Below are positions 7,558 through 15,692 of a DNA stretch of 64,000 bases, piece after piece. A program made the translations under genes and the position numbers. Location of the stretch: positions 2,431,501 through 2,495,500 of the forward strand of contig NZ_CP060635.1 in assembly GCF_014337215.1 (NCBI RefSeq), written 5' to 3'. The notes under the pieces are model-generated. The model was not told the DNA's origin and did not search any database. It saw only the letters and a program-made list of their open reading frames with translations. How positions within the stretch are numbered: the stretch's first letter is position 1; each line of letters opens with the position of its first letter. The DNA comes from Wansuia hejianensis (GTDB taxonomy: Bacteria; Bacillota; Clostridia; Lachnospirales; Lachnospiraceae).

Positions 7558-9291
7558 TCACATCATTTTCTGAATCATATCCAGCACTTCTCTTCCCATC
7601 TTCTCAGATTTCTCATCGGCATCGGCCAGAGAGTTGCCTTTGATTCCATAGTAAAATTTGATCTTCGGTTCTGTGCCTGAAGGGCGGACACAAAGCCATG
7701 CATCATCCTCCAGGTCATAATAAAGGACATTAGAACTGGGGAGTCCTGTGGTTCCCGTCTCTCCGGTGACAAAGTTCACTGTCTTGTCCTCTTTGTAATC
7801 TCTGGCGGCCGTCACCCGGTAGGAACCGATCTGTTTCGGCGGATCTTTCCTCAGGGTATTCATGATCTCCTGGATCTTGGCCAGGCCTTCGATACCTTTC
7901 AGCGTGATGGATTGGATTTCATCCTTGTAATAACCATATTTCTCATACAGCTCCAGCATGGCATCCCAGAGTGTCATATTCTTCGTCTTGTAATATGCGG
8001 CGGCCTCGCAGAGCGCCATCGTAGCCACGATCGCATCCTTGTCGCGTGCATGGGTGCCGATCAGGCAGCCGTAGCTTTCTTCAAATCCGAAGAGATACGT
8101 TCCCCTGCCGCTGGTCTCAAAATTCAGAATCTGCTGCCCGATATACTTAAATCCGGTCAGCACCTCGATAAATTTCACTCCATAGTATCTGGCGATTGCG
8201 CCTGCCATATTCGTCGAAACGATCGTAGAGATCATGGCCCCGTCCTCCGGAAGCCCCATCAGCTCTTTTCTCTGCCCGATTTCATAATCTGCCAGCAGGC
8301 AGCCGGACATATTCCCTGTCAGCGTATGGTATTCGCCTGTGCTGGAGTCCTTCACCCGCACACCCAGGCGGTCCGCGTCAGGATCGGTAGCCAGCACCAG
8401 ATCCGCATCCACTTCCCTCGCCAGCTTCAGGCCCAGTTCAAACGCTTCCTCTGCCTCAGGATTGGGATAGCTCACAGTCGGAAATTCTCCGTCGGGAAGC
8501 TCCTGCTCCTTCACGACATATACATTTTCAAAGCCCAGCTCTTTCAGCACACGGCGAGCGGGAATATTGCCGGTTCCATGCAGAGGCGTATAGACGATCT
8601 TCAGTTCCTTCGCCATCTCCTGAATAGAATCCATATGTAATACCTGGCTCTTCAGTTCCTCAATATACGCATCATCCACAGCCTGTCCAATCACCTGATA
8701 CAGCCCCACGTTCCGCGCCTTCTCACGGTCCATCGTTTTCACATCGTTATAATCCGTGACCTTCTGGACCTCATCCATAATTCCCGTATCATGAGGCGGG
8801 GTGATCTGCGCTCCGTCCTCCCAATACACCTTATATCCATTATATTCCGGCGGGTTATGGCTGGCCGTGATGTTGATACCCGCAATGCATCCAAGCTTCC
8901 TCAGGGCAAAGGACAGCTCCGGCGTCGGCCTTAAAGACTCAAATATATACGCTTTGATGCCATTGGCCGCCAGGCAGAGAGCCGCCTCATCCGCAAATTC
9001 CGGAGACATCCGGCGGGAATCATAGGCAATCGCCACACCCTTGTCCTGCCCGTTGACAGCCAGGATATAATTGGCAAGCCCCTGCGTAGTCTTCCGGACA
9101 GTATAAATATTCATCCGGTTAGTCCCCGCTCCAATAATCCCCCGAAGCCCGGCCGTTCCGAACTCCAGCTCCTTATAAAATCTCTCCTTTATCTCGTTCT
9201 CGTCATCCGCGATGGCACGCAGTTCCTCTTTCGTATCCTCATCAAAATAAGGATTGTTCAGCCAGGATTCATAAATTTCCCTGTAATCCAT
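7558..9291 (-). CDS. pgcA: phosphoglucomutase / phosphomannomutase
   Basis: Alpha-D-phosphohexomutase of 577 aa that interconverts glucose-1-P and glucose-6-P for cell-wall and glycolipid precursors. It contains the phosphoserine loop GINITASHNPPEYNGYKVY near residues 135-153, the metal loop ATDPDADRLG near 300, the sugar loop FGFEESYGC and the C-terminal phosphate loop RPSGTEPKIKFYYG. Length and motifs fit PgcA of Bacillus. The ATG at 9291 has GGAGGTG 5 nt upstream; the frame extends 20 codons further but without an RBS. Confidence 0.93.
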   Translation of the reverse strand: MDYREIYESWLNNPYFDEDTKEELRAIADDENEIKERFYKELEFGTAGLRGIIGAGTNRMNIYTVRKTTQGLANYILAVNGQDKGVAIAYDSRRMSPEFADEAALCLAANGIKAYIFESLRPTPELSFALRKLGCIAGINITASHNPPEYNGYKVYWEDGAQITPPHDTGIMDEVQKVTDYNDVKTMDREKARNVGLYQVIGQAVDDAYIEELKSQVLHMDSIQEMAKELKIVYTPLHGTGNIPARRVLKELGFENVYVVKEQELPDGEFPTVSYPNPEAEEAFELGLKLAREVDADLVLATDPDADRLGVRVKDSSTGEYHTLTGNMSGCLLADYEIGQRKELMGLPEDGAMISTIVSTNMAGAIARYYGVKFIEVLTGFKYIGQQILNFETSGRGTYLFGFEESYGCLIGTHARDKDAIVATMALCEAAAYYKTKNMTLWDAMLELYEKYGYYKDEIQSITLKGIEGLAKIQEIMNTLRKDPPKQIGSYRVTAARDYKEDKTVNFVTGETGTTGLPSSNVLYYDLEDDAWLCVRPSGTEPKIKFYYGIKGNSLADADEKSEKMGREVLDMIQKMM

Positions 9292-9370
9292 GTTGGCACC
9301 TCCGTTTCGTTTTAGATAACTGATATCTATGCCTATTATATACCAATACACCCCAAAAAGAAATCAAAAA

Positions 9371-9523
9371 ATTTCGGTTTTGATTCCAAATGGTCGGGGA
9401 AGGGCGGGCGTTTTGGATACCCGAACGAAAGGCTGGGAGGAGACGGAGCGGAACAGGGACGGCGCCATCTCCTCCCAACCTTTCTGGTGACCTAAAACGC
9501 TTCACCCAGGTTCACCGAAAGTC
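9371..9523. repeat. palindromic intergenic repeat, copy R1 (truncated)
   Basis: Copy of the repeat family described at 23684-24512. It begins with a relative of the common left end (CGGTTTTGATTCC, then TGGTCGGGG), passes GGATACCCGAACGAAAGGC and GGAACAGGGACGGCGCCAT, and folds back on itself: GCGTTTT pairs with AAAACGC and GGGAGGAG with CTCCTCCC. The right half of the family unit is missing; the copy ends at the stop codon of the CotS-like gene. Confidence 0.85.
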
Positions 9524-10493
9524 AAAAAGCTTTTTCAAGAAAATATAACCAGTTTTTCCACTGTCTCTGCAGCTGATCCAGCTTTTCCATATTTTTTCCT
9601 GAAATCCAGGCTTTATTTGTGCTGCTGTAGAAATTGCATAATTTCCAGAATTTCCATGGATATGCCAGACGGATCCTCAGGTTGTTTAACTCTGCTTTTG
9701 ACAGCGGTTTGACTTCCTGATAGGTGTCCAGCATTCCCAGTCCCATGCTCAGGTCCCAGTTATGCTTTTCCAGAATTTTTCTCATAAAATGATATAAATC
9801 TGCTACCTGTATGTCGTAATTCCATTTATCGAAATTTGTGATGGCTATCTGGTTGCCATTGAACAGCACGTTGTGCTGATTATAGTCTCCATGACAAATA
9901 CTTCCCAAATTCAGGCTCTCCTTCCGGAGAATCTCATAATCCGAATTTTCCAGCTCCTGAACCACCTGCTCTCCCTGACGGAGAAACAGCTCCGCGCAAT
10001 TCAAAAGTCTCACTTCAAAACCATTTTTTTTCTGCTTCTTCTGTATAAACTTCCTGGTCTTCCGGATTTCCGCATTGTGGCGGTCACATTCATGGACCAG
10101 TGACTCTCTCACATACTCGTTCTGGATTTCCCCCCGCATCACTTTATGTAAAACAGCCAGCTTCCTCACCGCCCGTTCAATATCGCTGATAGAACGGGTA
10201 TCGCATTCTTTTCCCACGTACCAGTCACGCAGCACATAGGCGTTTTCTTCTTTATCATAGGAGATCAGTTCACCCTCCAGATTTCTCCGGAGACAGTCCA
10301 GATAGGGAAATCCTGCCTCTTTTATCCGGCTCATCAGCTCGTATTGCTGTTCCAGCTTCCGTTTTGTCCCACTGTATTCTTTAATGCTGACCCATCCGTC
10401 TGAAGTTTCATACAGCAAAACTCCTCTTCCACGGCAGGCTGTCCTCGCTGTAAGCCCATATTGCTCCAACACCCATAAACCACGATCGTACAC
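9522..10493 (-). CDS. CotS-family spore coat protein (kinase-like fold)
   Basis: Protein of 323 aa in the aminoglycoside-phosphotransferase-like CotS/YutH family, whose members sit in the spore coat. The catalytic-loop equivalent CHGDYNQHNVLF is near residue 200 and the following metal motif reads NFDKW, so the first of the usual aspartates is Asn; kinase activity is therefore uncertain. The start is GTG with GGGGAG 5 nt upstream. Its stop codon lies at the edge of repeat R1. Which CotS paralogue it is cannot be told. Confidence 0.78.
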   Translation of the reverse strand: MYDRGLWVLEQYGLTARTACRGRGVLLYETSDGWVSIKEYSGTKRKLEQQYELMSRIKEAGFPYLDCLRRNLEGELISYDKEENAYVLRDWYVGKECDTRSISDIERAVRKLAVLHKVMRGEIQNEYVRESLVHECDRHNAEIRKTRKFIQKKQKKNGFEVRLLNCAELFLRQGEQVVQELENSDYEILRKESLNLGSICHGDYNQHNVLFNGNQIAITNFDKWNYDIQVADLYHFMRKILEKHNWDLSMGLGMLDTYQEVKPLSKAELNNLRIRLAYPWKFWKLCNFYSSTNKAWISGKNMEKLDQLQRQWKNWLYFLEKAF

Positions 10494-10581
10494 TGGCGCT
10501 CCCCCTTTCGTCTTTCTATCCTATGCTCAGAGGGATGAGAATATTTCTGGTTTTACAGTGAGTCCGATCCATATCCGCCGC

Positions 10582-12495
10582 TCACTGTTTTTCAGGATGT
10601 TCAGTACAATTAGATACGGCTAATCGATTTTTCCCGCTCCACTTCAATAAAACAGCAGAATGAATGATGACAAGCACAGAACCCGCATTATGAACCAGCG
10701 CTCCCACCACAGGATTAAGAATACCAGCCATCGCCAGGGCCAGAGCCAGGAAATTCAGTATCATAGAAAAGCTCAGGTTACATTTAATCGTGTTCATCAT
10801 TCTCCTGGACAATTCCAGCAGATGGGGCAATTCTTTTATCTCGTCACTCACCAGCACAATGTCTGCCGCATCCACTGCTATATCACTTCCCACGCCTCCC
10901 ATGGCTATTCCTACGGCGGCCTTTTTCAGGGCCGGGGCGTCGTTTACTCCGTCTCCGATCATACAGATTAGCTGGCAGTTTTCCTCGTAATGGCTGATCC
11001 AGTTCAATTTATCCTCCGGCCTGCAGTTCCCATGGACTTCGGCAATCTGCAGCAGTCCGGCGATGCTCTTCGCAGTTTCCTCCCGGTCGCCTGTTATAAG
11101 CACTGGATGAATATCCAGAGCTGTTATTCTGCTGATCGTGTCCACGCTTTCCGGCCTCAGGGTATCGGCCAGCGCAAGATATCCTGCAAATCTCCCGTCT
11201 ATCGCAACATAAACCGCCGTGTTCCCCCGAAGCAGACAGGATTTTATGTCTTCTGCTGTTTTATCCTCTATGGTTATACCATGTTCTTCTAACAGTTCTC
11301 TGTTTCCGGCCAGAATTTCCCGGCCGCCGGCGCAGGCCATGACTCCCCGCCCGGGAATCATCTGAAATTCCTCCGCCTGAAAATTAAATCGCCCTGTTTT
11401 CTGCTGGTAACAACGTGTCACAGCGCGGCCGAGAGGATGTTCCGAACGCTGCTCGGCAGCCGCTGTACAGGCATACAGTTCTTCATCTGTGATCTCCGGA
11501 AGTATACTTTTCACAATGGTTACTTCAGGTGTCCCAAAAGTCAGTGTTCCTGTTTTATCGAAAGCTATGCGAGACACACCGGCCAGTCTTTCCAGCGCAT
11601 CCCCTTCCCGTATAAGAAACCCATGTTTTGTGGCATTCCCCATTGCCGCCATGATAGCGGTTGGTGTTGCAAGCACAAGCGCACAGGGACAAAATACTAC
11701 CAATATCGTCACAGTACGCAAGATTTCGCCTGTAACCAGCCATGTCAGTCCGGCGGCGCCCAGAGCGATGACTACAATCCAGGTTGCCCACCGGTCGGCG
11801 ATGCCAACTATTTTTGCTTTCCCCGCATCAGCCGACTGCACCAGACGGATCATCCTCTGGATAGAGCTATCCTCCCCCACCCGTTCGGCTCTCATATCAA
11901 AGCTCCCAAACTGATTGACGGTACCGCTCGAAACCTCATCTCCCGCACTTTTGTCAACAGGCAGGGATTCGCCTGTCATAACCGCCTGATTAATTGAAGT
12001 ATGCCCGGTAAGTACCACGCCGTCGACGGGTATGCTTTCTCCCGGAAGGACTCTGAGAATATCGCCTGTCTTCACCTGACCGGCCGGAACTATGGTTTCC
12101 GTCTCCCCTTCCACAACTCTGGCCGTCTGAGGGGTGAGGCGCACCAGCTTTTCAATCCCCGCCCTGGCCCGCTGGGCGGTCAGTTCTTCCAGCAGTCCGC
12201 CCAGCTGCATGATAAAAGCCACTTCACCGGCCGCAAAATACTCTCCAATAATGATGGAGGCAACTAACGCAAGCGATACCAGCACGTCAGCCTTGATATC
12301 AAAAGCAGTCACCAGTCCGGTTACGGCTTCCATGATAATCGGGATTCCGCAGAGCACGACAGCGGCCCAGGCTGCGTCGAATGGTATCGGGAATATTCTG
12401 AACATGCTGGCCAGCAGCGCCGCACCTGAAATCACCAGGAAAGCGACGTCTTTTTTAATTCCTCCCCATTCCAATAGTCCTTTTAGTCTTTTCAT
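10582..12495 (-). CDS. heavy-metal P1B-type ATPase
   Basis: Metal efflux pump of 637 aa. Motifs: actuator TGES near residue 174, membrane CPC (VVFCPCALVLATPTAI) near 269, phosphorylation DKTGTLTFG near 315 and GDGVNDAPALKKAAVG near 515. There is no N-terminal metal-binding HMA domain or CXXC. The last TM reads HNAGSVLVIIHSA rather than the MxxSS helix of copper pumps or the DxG helix of zinc pumps, so the metal is uncertain. RBS GGAGGGCGGTT. It sits downstream of a CsoR gene and has CsoR-type operators at its promoter, which argues for Cu(I) or a related soft metal. Confidence 0.9.
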   Translation of the reverse strand: MKRLKGLLEWGGIKKDVAFLVISGAALLASMFRIFPIPFDAAWAAVVLCGIPIIMEAVTGLVTAFDIKADVLVSLALVASIIIGEYFAAGEVAFIMQLGGLLEELTAQRARAGIEKLVRLTPQTARVVEGETETIVPAGQVKTGDILRVLPGESIPVDGVVLTGHTSINQAVMTGESLPVDKSAGDEVSSGTVNQFGSFDMRAERVGEDSSIQRMIRLVQSADAGKAKIVGIADRWATWIVVIALGAAGLTWLVTGEILRTVTILVVFCPCALVLATPTAIMAAMGNATKHGFLIREGDALERLAGVSRIAFDKTGTLTFGTPEVTIVKSILPEITDEELYACTAAAEQRSEHPLGRAVTRCYQQKTGRFNFQAEEFQMIPGRGVMACAGGREILAGNRELLEEHGITIEDKTAEDIKSCLLRGNTAVYVAIDGRFAGYLALADTLRPESVDTISRITALDIHPVLITGDREETAKSIAGLLQIAEVHGNCRPEDKLNWISHYEENCQLICMIGDGVNDAPALKKAAVGIAMGGVGSDIAVDAADIVLVSDEIKELPHLLELSRRMMNTIKCNLSFSMILNFLALALAMAGILNPVVGALVHNAGSVLVIIHSAVLLKWSGKNRLAVSNCTEHPEKQ

Positions 12496-12508
12496 AACCG
12501 CCCTCCTT

Positions 12509-12560
12509 TATACCCATAGGGGTATATGTTTATAATACCTATAGGGGTATTGGTTGTCAA
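12509..12560 (-). promoter_or_regulatory. promoter of the metal ATPase with two CsoR-type operators
   Basis: TTGACA (12555-12560), 17 nt, TATTAT (12532-12537) on the minus strand. One palindrome, AATACCTATAGGGGTATT (12534-12551), fills the spacer and -10; a second, TATACCCATAGGGGTATA (12509-12526), covers the start site. Both match the TACCC-GGGTA pattern of CsoR operators. CsoR bound here would block polymerase until metal releases it. Confidence 0.8.
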
Positions 12561-12563
12561 GTA

Positions 12564-12602
12564 CAAAAAAAGACAGCCACAAAATATAGCTTGCAGCTGT
12601 CC
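12564..12602 (-). terminator. terminator after csoR
   Basis: GGACAGC and GCTGTC pair around an 18-nt loop and are followed by seven T on the minus strand. It separates csoR from the ATPase promoter. Confidence 0.75.
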
Positions 12603-12663
12603 TTTCCCGATATACGCCGGCCGGTTCCCTGTGCATCCTCTATTGAGCCCTCACCGTTTTCTA

Positions 12664-12936
12664 TTACATATTCGCAAAACGTTCTACCGCTTTCGTAAAG
12701 CTTTTAATGGTCTGATCCGCATCCCCGTGCTCGATCCCATCGCGCACACAGTGATTGATATGCCCCTCCAGCACCACTTGCCCGGCCTTATGAAGAGCCG
12801 ATTTTGCAGCATTGATCTGTGCCAGGACATCCTCGCAGGGGACGTCCTCATCAACCATGCGGTCGATGGCCTGAACCTGTCCTATTATTTTTTTCAGCCT
12901 CCGGTGAAGATTTTCCGAGTCCATACACTGTATCAT
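12664..12936 (-). CDS. csoR: CsoR-family metal-sensing repressor
   Basis: All-helical DUF156 repressor of 90 aa. It has Cys34, His59 and Cys63, with exactly the spacing of the C-H-C copper site of CsoR (C36/H61/C65 in M. tuberculosis), so Cu(I) sensing is the best guess; FrmR and RcnR use other residues. RBS AGGAGGTAAACGG. It lies upstream of the P-type ATPase but is separated from it by a terminator and the operator region. Confidence 0.88.
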   Translation of the reverse strand: MIQCMDSENLHRRLKKIIGQVQAIDRMVDEDVPCEDVLAQINAAKSALHKAGQVVLEGHINHCVRDGIEHGDADQTIKSFTKAVERFANM

Positions 12937-12966
12937 CCGTTTACCTCCTATTTTTTATCAGCGTTC

Positions 12967-14316
12967 TTAATTGATCCTGTTTTTTACAAAATCCAGCAGA
13001 TATTCTCTGTTATTTTTGCCCGGTTCATTAAGCACTTCCTCTAAAGCCGCATTCAGCAGTTCACCGACCTCCGGACCGGGCCTGCCGCCCAGGGACAGAA
13101 TGTCCCGTCCTGTGATCTCTAAGTCCTTCAGTTTCAGGCACTGGCCTGCCTTCATTATTCTTTCATATACCAAAGATACCTCTATAATCCGCTGAAGTTT
13201 CAGCGTCCTGTATGTCTCACTCTGCGCCAGGGTATCTGCATTCTGTACTTTAATCAGAAGCGGAAACAATTCCGTGCCGATCTTATGGACTGCGCGGCGC
13301 ACTTCTTTTTCCTCAGGCTGCATCCTCCAGTCATGATATTTCACCAATGTGGTTACCTGGCGAATTGTACCGTTGTCCAGCTTCAGCCGCCTCATGACTG
13401 CCTTTGCCATCTCTGCTCCCAGAAGCCCATGCCCCTTAAAATGATCGATGCCATTCTCATCTGTAGTATGACAGGAAGGTTTTCCGATATCATGGAGCAG
13501 CATGGTCAGCCGAAGCGTCTTGTCCGCCTCCACAGCGCACATGCTTTTCAATGTGTGCTCTCCCACAGTATAGCAGTGGTGCGGATTATTCTGCGGAGTC
13601 CTCATCATTTCATCAAATTCTGGCAGAATAATTCTTGTTATTCCCGCTTCATAAGCCACTTTCAGATAATCCGGATGATCAGAGGTAATCAGCTTCATGA
13701 GCTCAGCACAGATCCTCTCCGCGCTGATTTTTTCGAGAGTCGGAGCCAGACGGATGATGCCTGCCACCGTATCTCTGTCAATTCCAAAGCTCAGCTGTGC
13801 TGAAAAGCGGACCGCCCGTAGTATCCTCAGAGCATCCTCCGAAAACCGTTCCATGGGGTCCCCCACACAGCGGATCACTTTTCTCTGAAGGTCGTCTATG
13901 CCTCCGTACAGATCCACCAGACCATCTTCCTCATTATATGCCATGGCATTGATCGTAAAATCCCTCCGTTTCAAATCCTCTGGAAGACTGGCCGTGAAGG
14001 TCACCTCCTCCGGATGCCTGGCATCTCTGTATTCCCCATCTATCCGGTAGGTAGTCACTTCATGAGGCTTACTGCCAACCAGAACCGTTACCGTCCCATG
14101 AGCAATACCCGTATCCACAGTCCTGTTAAAAATCTCCTTCACCTGTTCCGGGCGGGCTGACGTGGTAATATCCCAGTCATCCGGCCGCCTTCCCAGTATG
14201 CTGTCCCGGATACAGCCCCCTACCGCATATGCTTCAAAGCCGGCGGCATGAAGGCTGTCCAGGATTGCTTTTACAGTAGCAGGCAATTTTATCCTCAACG
14301 CTTTCGTCTCCTTCAT
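12967..14316 (-). CDS. cca: CCA tRNA nucleotidyltransferase with HD domain
   Basis: Adds or repairs the 3'-CCA of tRNAs. The 449-aa protein opens with the class II nucleotidyltransferase signature AVGGCIRDSILGRRPDDWDI near residues 31-50, then RRDFTINAMAYN, and carries a central HD domain (LTMLLHDIGKP ... HFKGHGLLGA) found in many bacterial forms. The ATG at 14316 lacks a good RBS; AAGGAG a few codons inside could serve a TTG start at LRIKLPATV. Repeat R2 begins about 90 nt upstream. Confidence 0.93.
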   Translation of the reverse strand: MKETKALRIKLPATVKAILDSLHAAGFEAYAVGGCIRDSILGRRPDDWDITTSARPEQVKEIFNRTVDTGIAHGTVTVLVGSKPHEVTTYRIDGEYRDARHPEEVTFTASLPEDLKRRDFTINAMAYNEEDGLVDLYGGIDDLQRKVIRCVGDPMERFSEDALRILRAVRFSAQLSFGIDRDTVAGIIRLAPTLEKISAERICAELMKLITSDHPDYLKVAYEAGITRIILPEFDEMMRTPQNNPHHCYTVGEHTLKSMCAVEADKTLRLTMLLHDIGKPSCHTTDENGIDHFKGHGLLGAEMAKAVMRRLKLDNGTIRQVTTLVKYHDWRMQPEEKEVRRAVHKIGTELFPLLIKVQNADTLAQSETYRTLKLQRIIEVSLVYERIMKAGQCLKLKDLEITGRDILSLGGRPGPEVGELLNAALEEVLNEPGKNNREYLLDFVKNRIN

Positions 14317-14404
14317 TTCTTGTTCATTACTGTCCGCTACTATTGTAACATATCTCTTCCGGCTGTCAAAGGAACAATTTCACCAGATTACCATTCACAG
14401 CCCT

Positions 14405-14683
14405 ATTATGGTTTTGTGGTTAGATGTATGGATACCTGAACGAAAAGCAGCGGGAGACCTAAGGCGGGAACCCTAATGGTCTTAGACGGTAGATTCCGGA
14501 ATACAAGAAAGAAATACTGGCGCCAATTGACCACAATTAGTCAATAATGATTGTCTGAAACAATACCAGCGACACTTTCGGAGATCCTGGGTGAGGCGTT
14601 TTCGATCACCAGAAAGGCAGACAGGAGACGGGGTATCCCAAACACCTCCCCCCTCACCGACCAATTAAAATCAAGACCATAAT
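14405..14683. repeat. palindromic intergenic repeat, copy R2 (simple full-length unit)
   Basis: Read on the minus strand this 279-bp copy has both family ends: ATTATGGTCTTG on the left and CAAAACCATAAT on the right, a 12-bp inverted repeat. Inside come the TGGTCGGTGAGGG block, CTTTCTGGTGATC, CTCCGAAAGTGTC, TTGGCGCCAGTATTTCTTT, GGAATCTACCG, and GCAGCGGGAGACCT in inverted order. It lacks the long 42-bp and 31-bp arms of R3 and may be the basic unit. It fills most of the gap between cca and the thioesterase gene. Confidence 0.88.
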
Positions 14684-14840
14684 TGCACTATGAATGTCAA
14701 CTCCACCTATCTTTTACACCTCCAACGCATACTACAGCATATTGACAATTTCCCCCAAAGGACATACTATATTAACTGGATATGCAGCAGTTTAGGCTTC
14801 ATCACTTACCGAGAGGACGAAACGGAGGATAACGACTGGT

Positions 14841-15254
14841 ATGGATTTTGAAAGGTTAAAAGAACACCGGAATCATCTGAATGCTTTTGCCAATTATATA
14901 GGTCTTCATATCACACAGCTAGGCGAAGGATCTGCCCGGGCTGAAATGCCTGTCACAAAAGATCATCTGAATCCCATCGGCTCTGTCCATGGAGGGTGCC
15001 TTGCCACCATGGCCGACGTAGTGGGCGGGGCTGCTGCCAGCTCCTATGGTTATCAGGTTACAACTCTGGACGGCAACCTTCACTATCTGAGAGCCGGCCT
15101 GGATGTCACCTGTCTTTACGGAAAGGCCCGCGAGCTGAAACATGGCAAAAGAATTCTGGTCTATGAGGTTTCTGTTGAAGATCAGAATGGGACAGTGCTG
15201 GCAGAGGGGATTTTTACGTATATGTCTATGGGCAAGAAGATTTTAGAATCTTGA
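14841..15254 (+). CDS. PaaI-family hotdog thioesterase
   Basis: Hotdog-fold acyl-CoA thioesterase of 137 aa. The family pattern is clear: HLNPIGSVHGGCLATMADVVGGAA, with the conserved Gly and Asp of the active-site helix, then TLDGNLHYLRAG and a final IFTYMSMGKK strand. RBS GGAGGATAACGACTGGT. It stands alone, divergent from cca and just upstream of the proS leader. Substrate unknown. Confidence 0.88.
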   Translation: MDFERLKEHRNHLNAFANYIGLHITQLGEGSARAEMPVTKDHLNPIGSVHGGCLATMADVVGGAAASSYGYQVTTLDGNLHYLRAGLDVTCLYGKARELKHGKRILVYEVSVEDQNGTVLAEGIFTYMSMGKKILES

Positions 15255-15294
15255 CAAATCCTGCAATTTATCTTAGAATGAAACGGAATTAACA

Positions 15295-15531
15295 ATAACA
15301 GAGCGTTGATAGGGAATAGTACATGTCAGAAGATCCTCAGAGAGAAAGCCATCCGGTGCAAGGCTTTCGTTTGGAAGATATGGAACCGGCCCCTGGAGCT
15401 GCCTGCGAGAAGCAGGACGTGCCGCCGCGTTAAGGCGATAAACGAGTGAGCCTTCTGTATCAGACGGCTAATGAGGGTGGTACCACCGAATTAATTGTCG
15501 GTCCCTGTCTGGGGACGGGCATTTTTTTATT
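15295..15531 (+). promoter_or_regulatory. T-box riboswitch of proS
   Basis: Leader RNA that senses uncharged tRNA-Pro and controls termination. It has the usual opening (AGAGCGTTGATAGGGAAT, AGTACA), an AG-rich bulge (AGAGAGAAAGCC), a GGTGC loop, the T-box sequence GAGGGTGGTACCACCG near 15473-15488, and a terminator stem near 15497-15524 followed by seven T. The specifier appears to be a CCN proline triplet in GGAACCGGCCCC near 15389-15400, but I cannot say which triplet without folding it. Confidence 0.9.
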
Positions 15532-15648
15532 TCATAGGAAGTTCTTCCTATGAAATAAAAACCCACCGGGGGATGCGCATTCCACGCTAAAGAAATATGG
15601 CCGCTAAGGCGACCGCGCTCCGGCGCGCGAGTCCGGCAAGCCGGACTC
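15527..15648 (+). other. extra hairpins between the T-box terminator and proS
   Basis: A palindrome (ATTTCATAGGAAG with its complement, about 15531-15559, flanked by T and A runs) and a GC-rich stem (GAGTCCGGC/GCCGGACTC, 15629-15648) followed by TTTGTATCTTT lie after the T-box terminator. The second looks like another weak terminator just before the proS RBS. Their role is unknown. Confidence 0.5.
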
Positions 15649-15692
15649 TTTGTATCTTTATAGGAGATCAAAAAAAGAGAAGGAGAACCATT

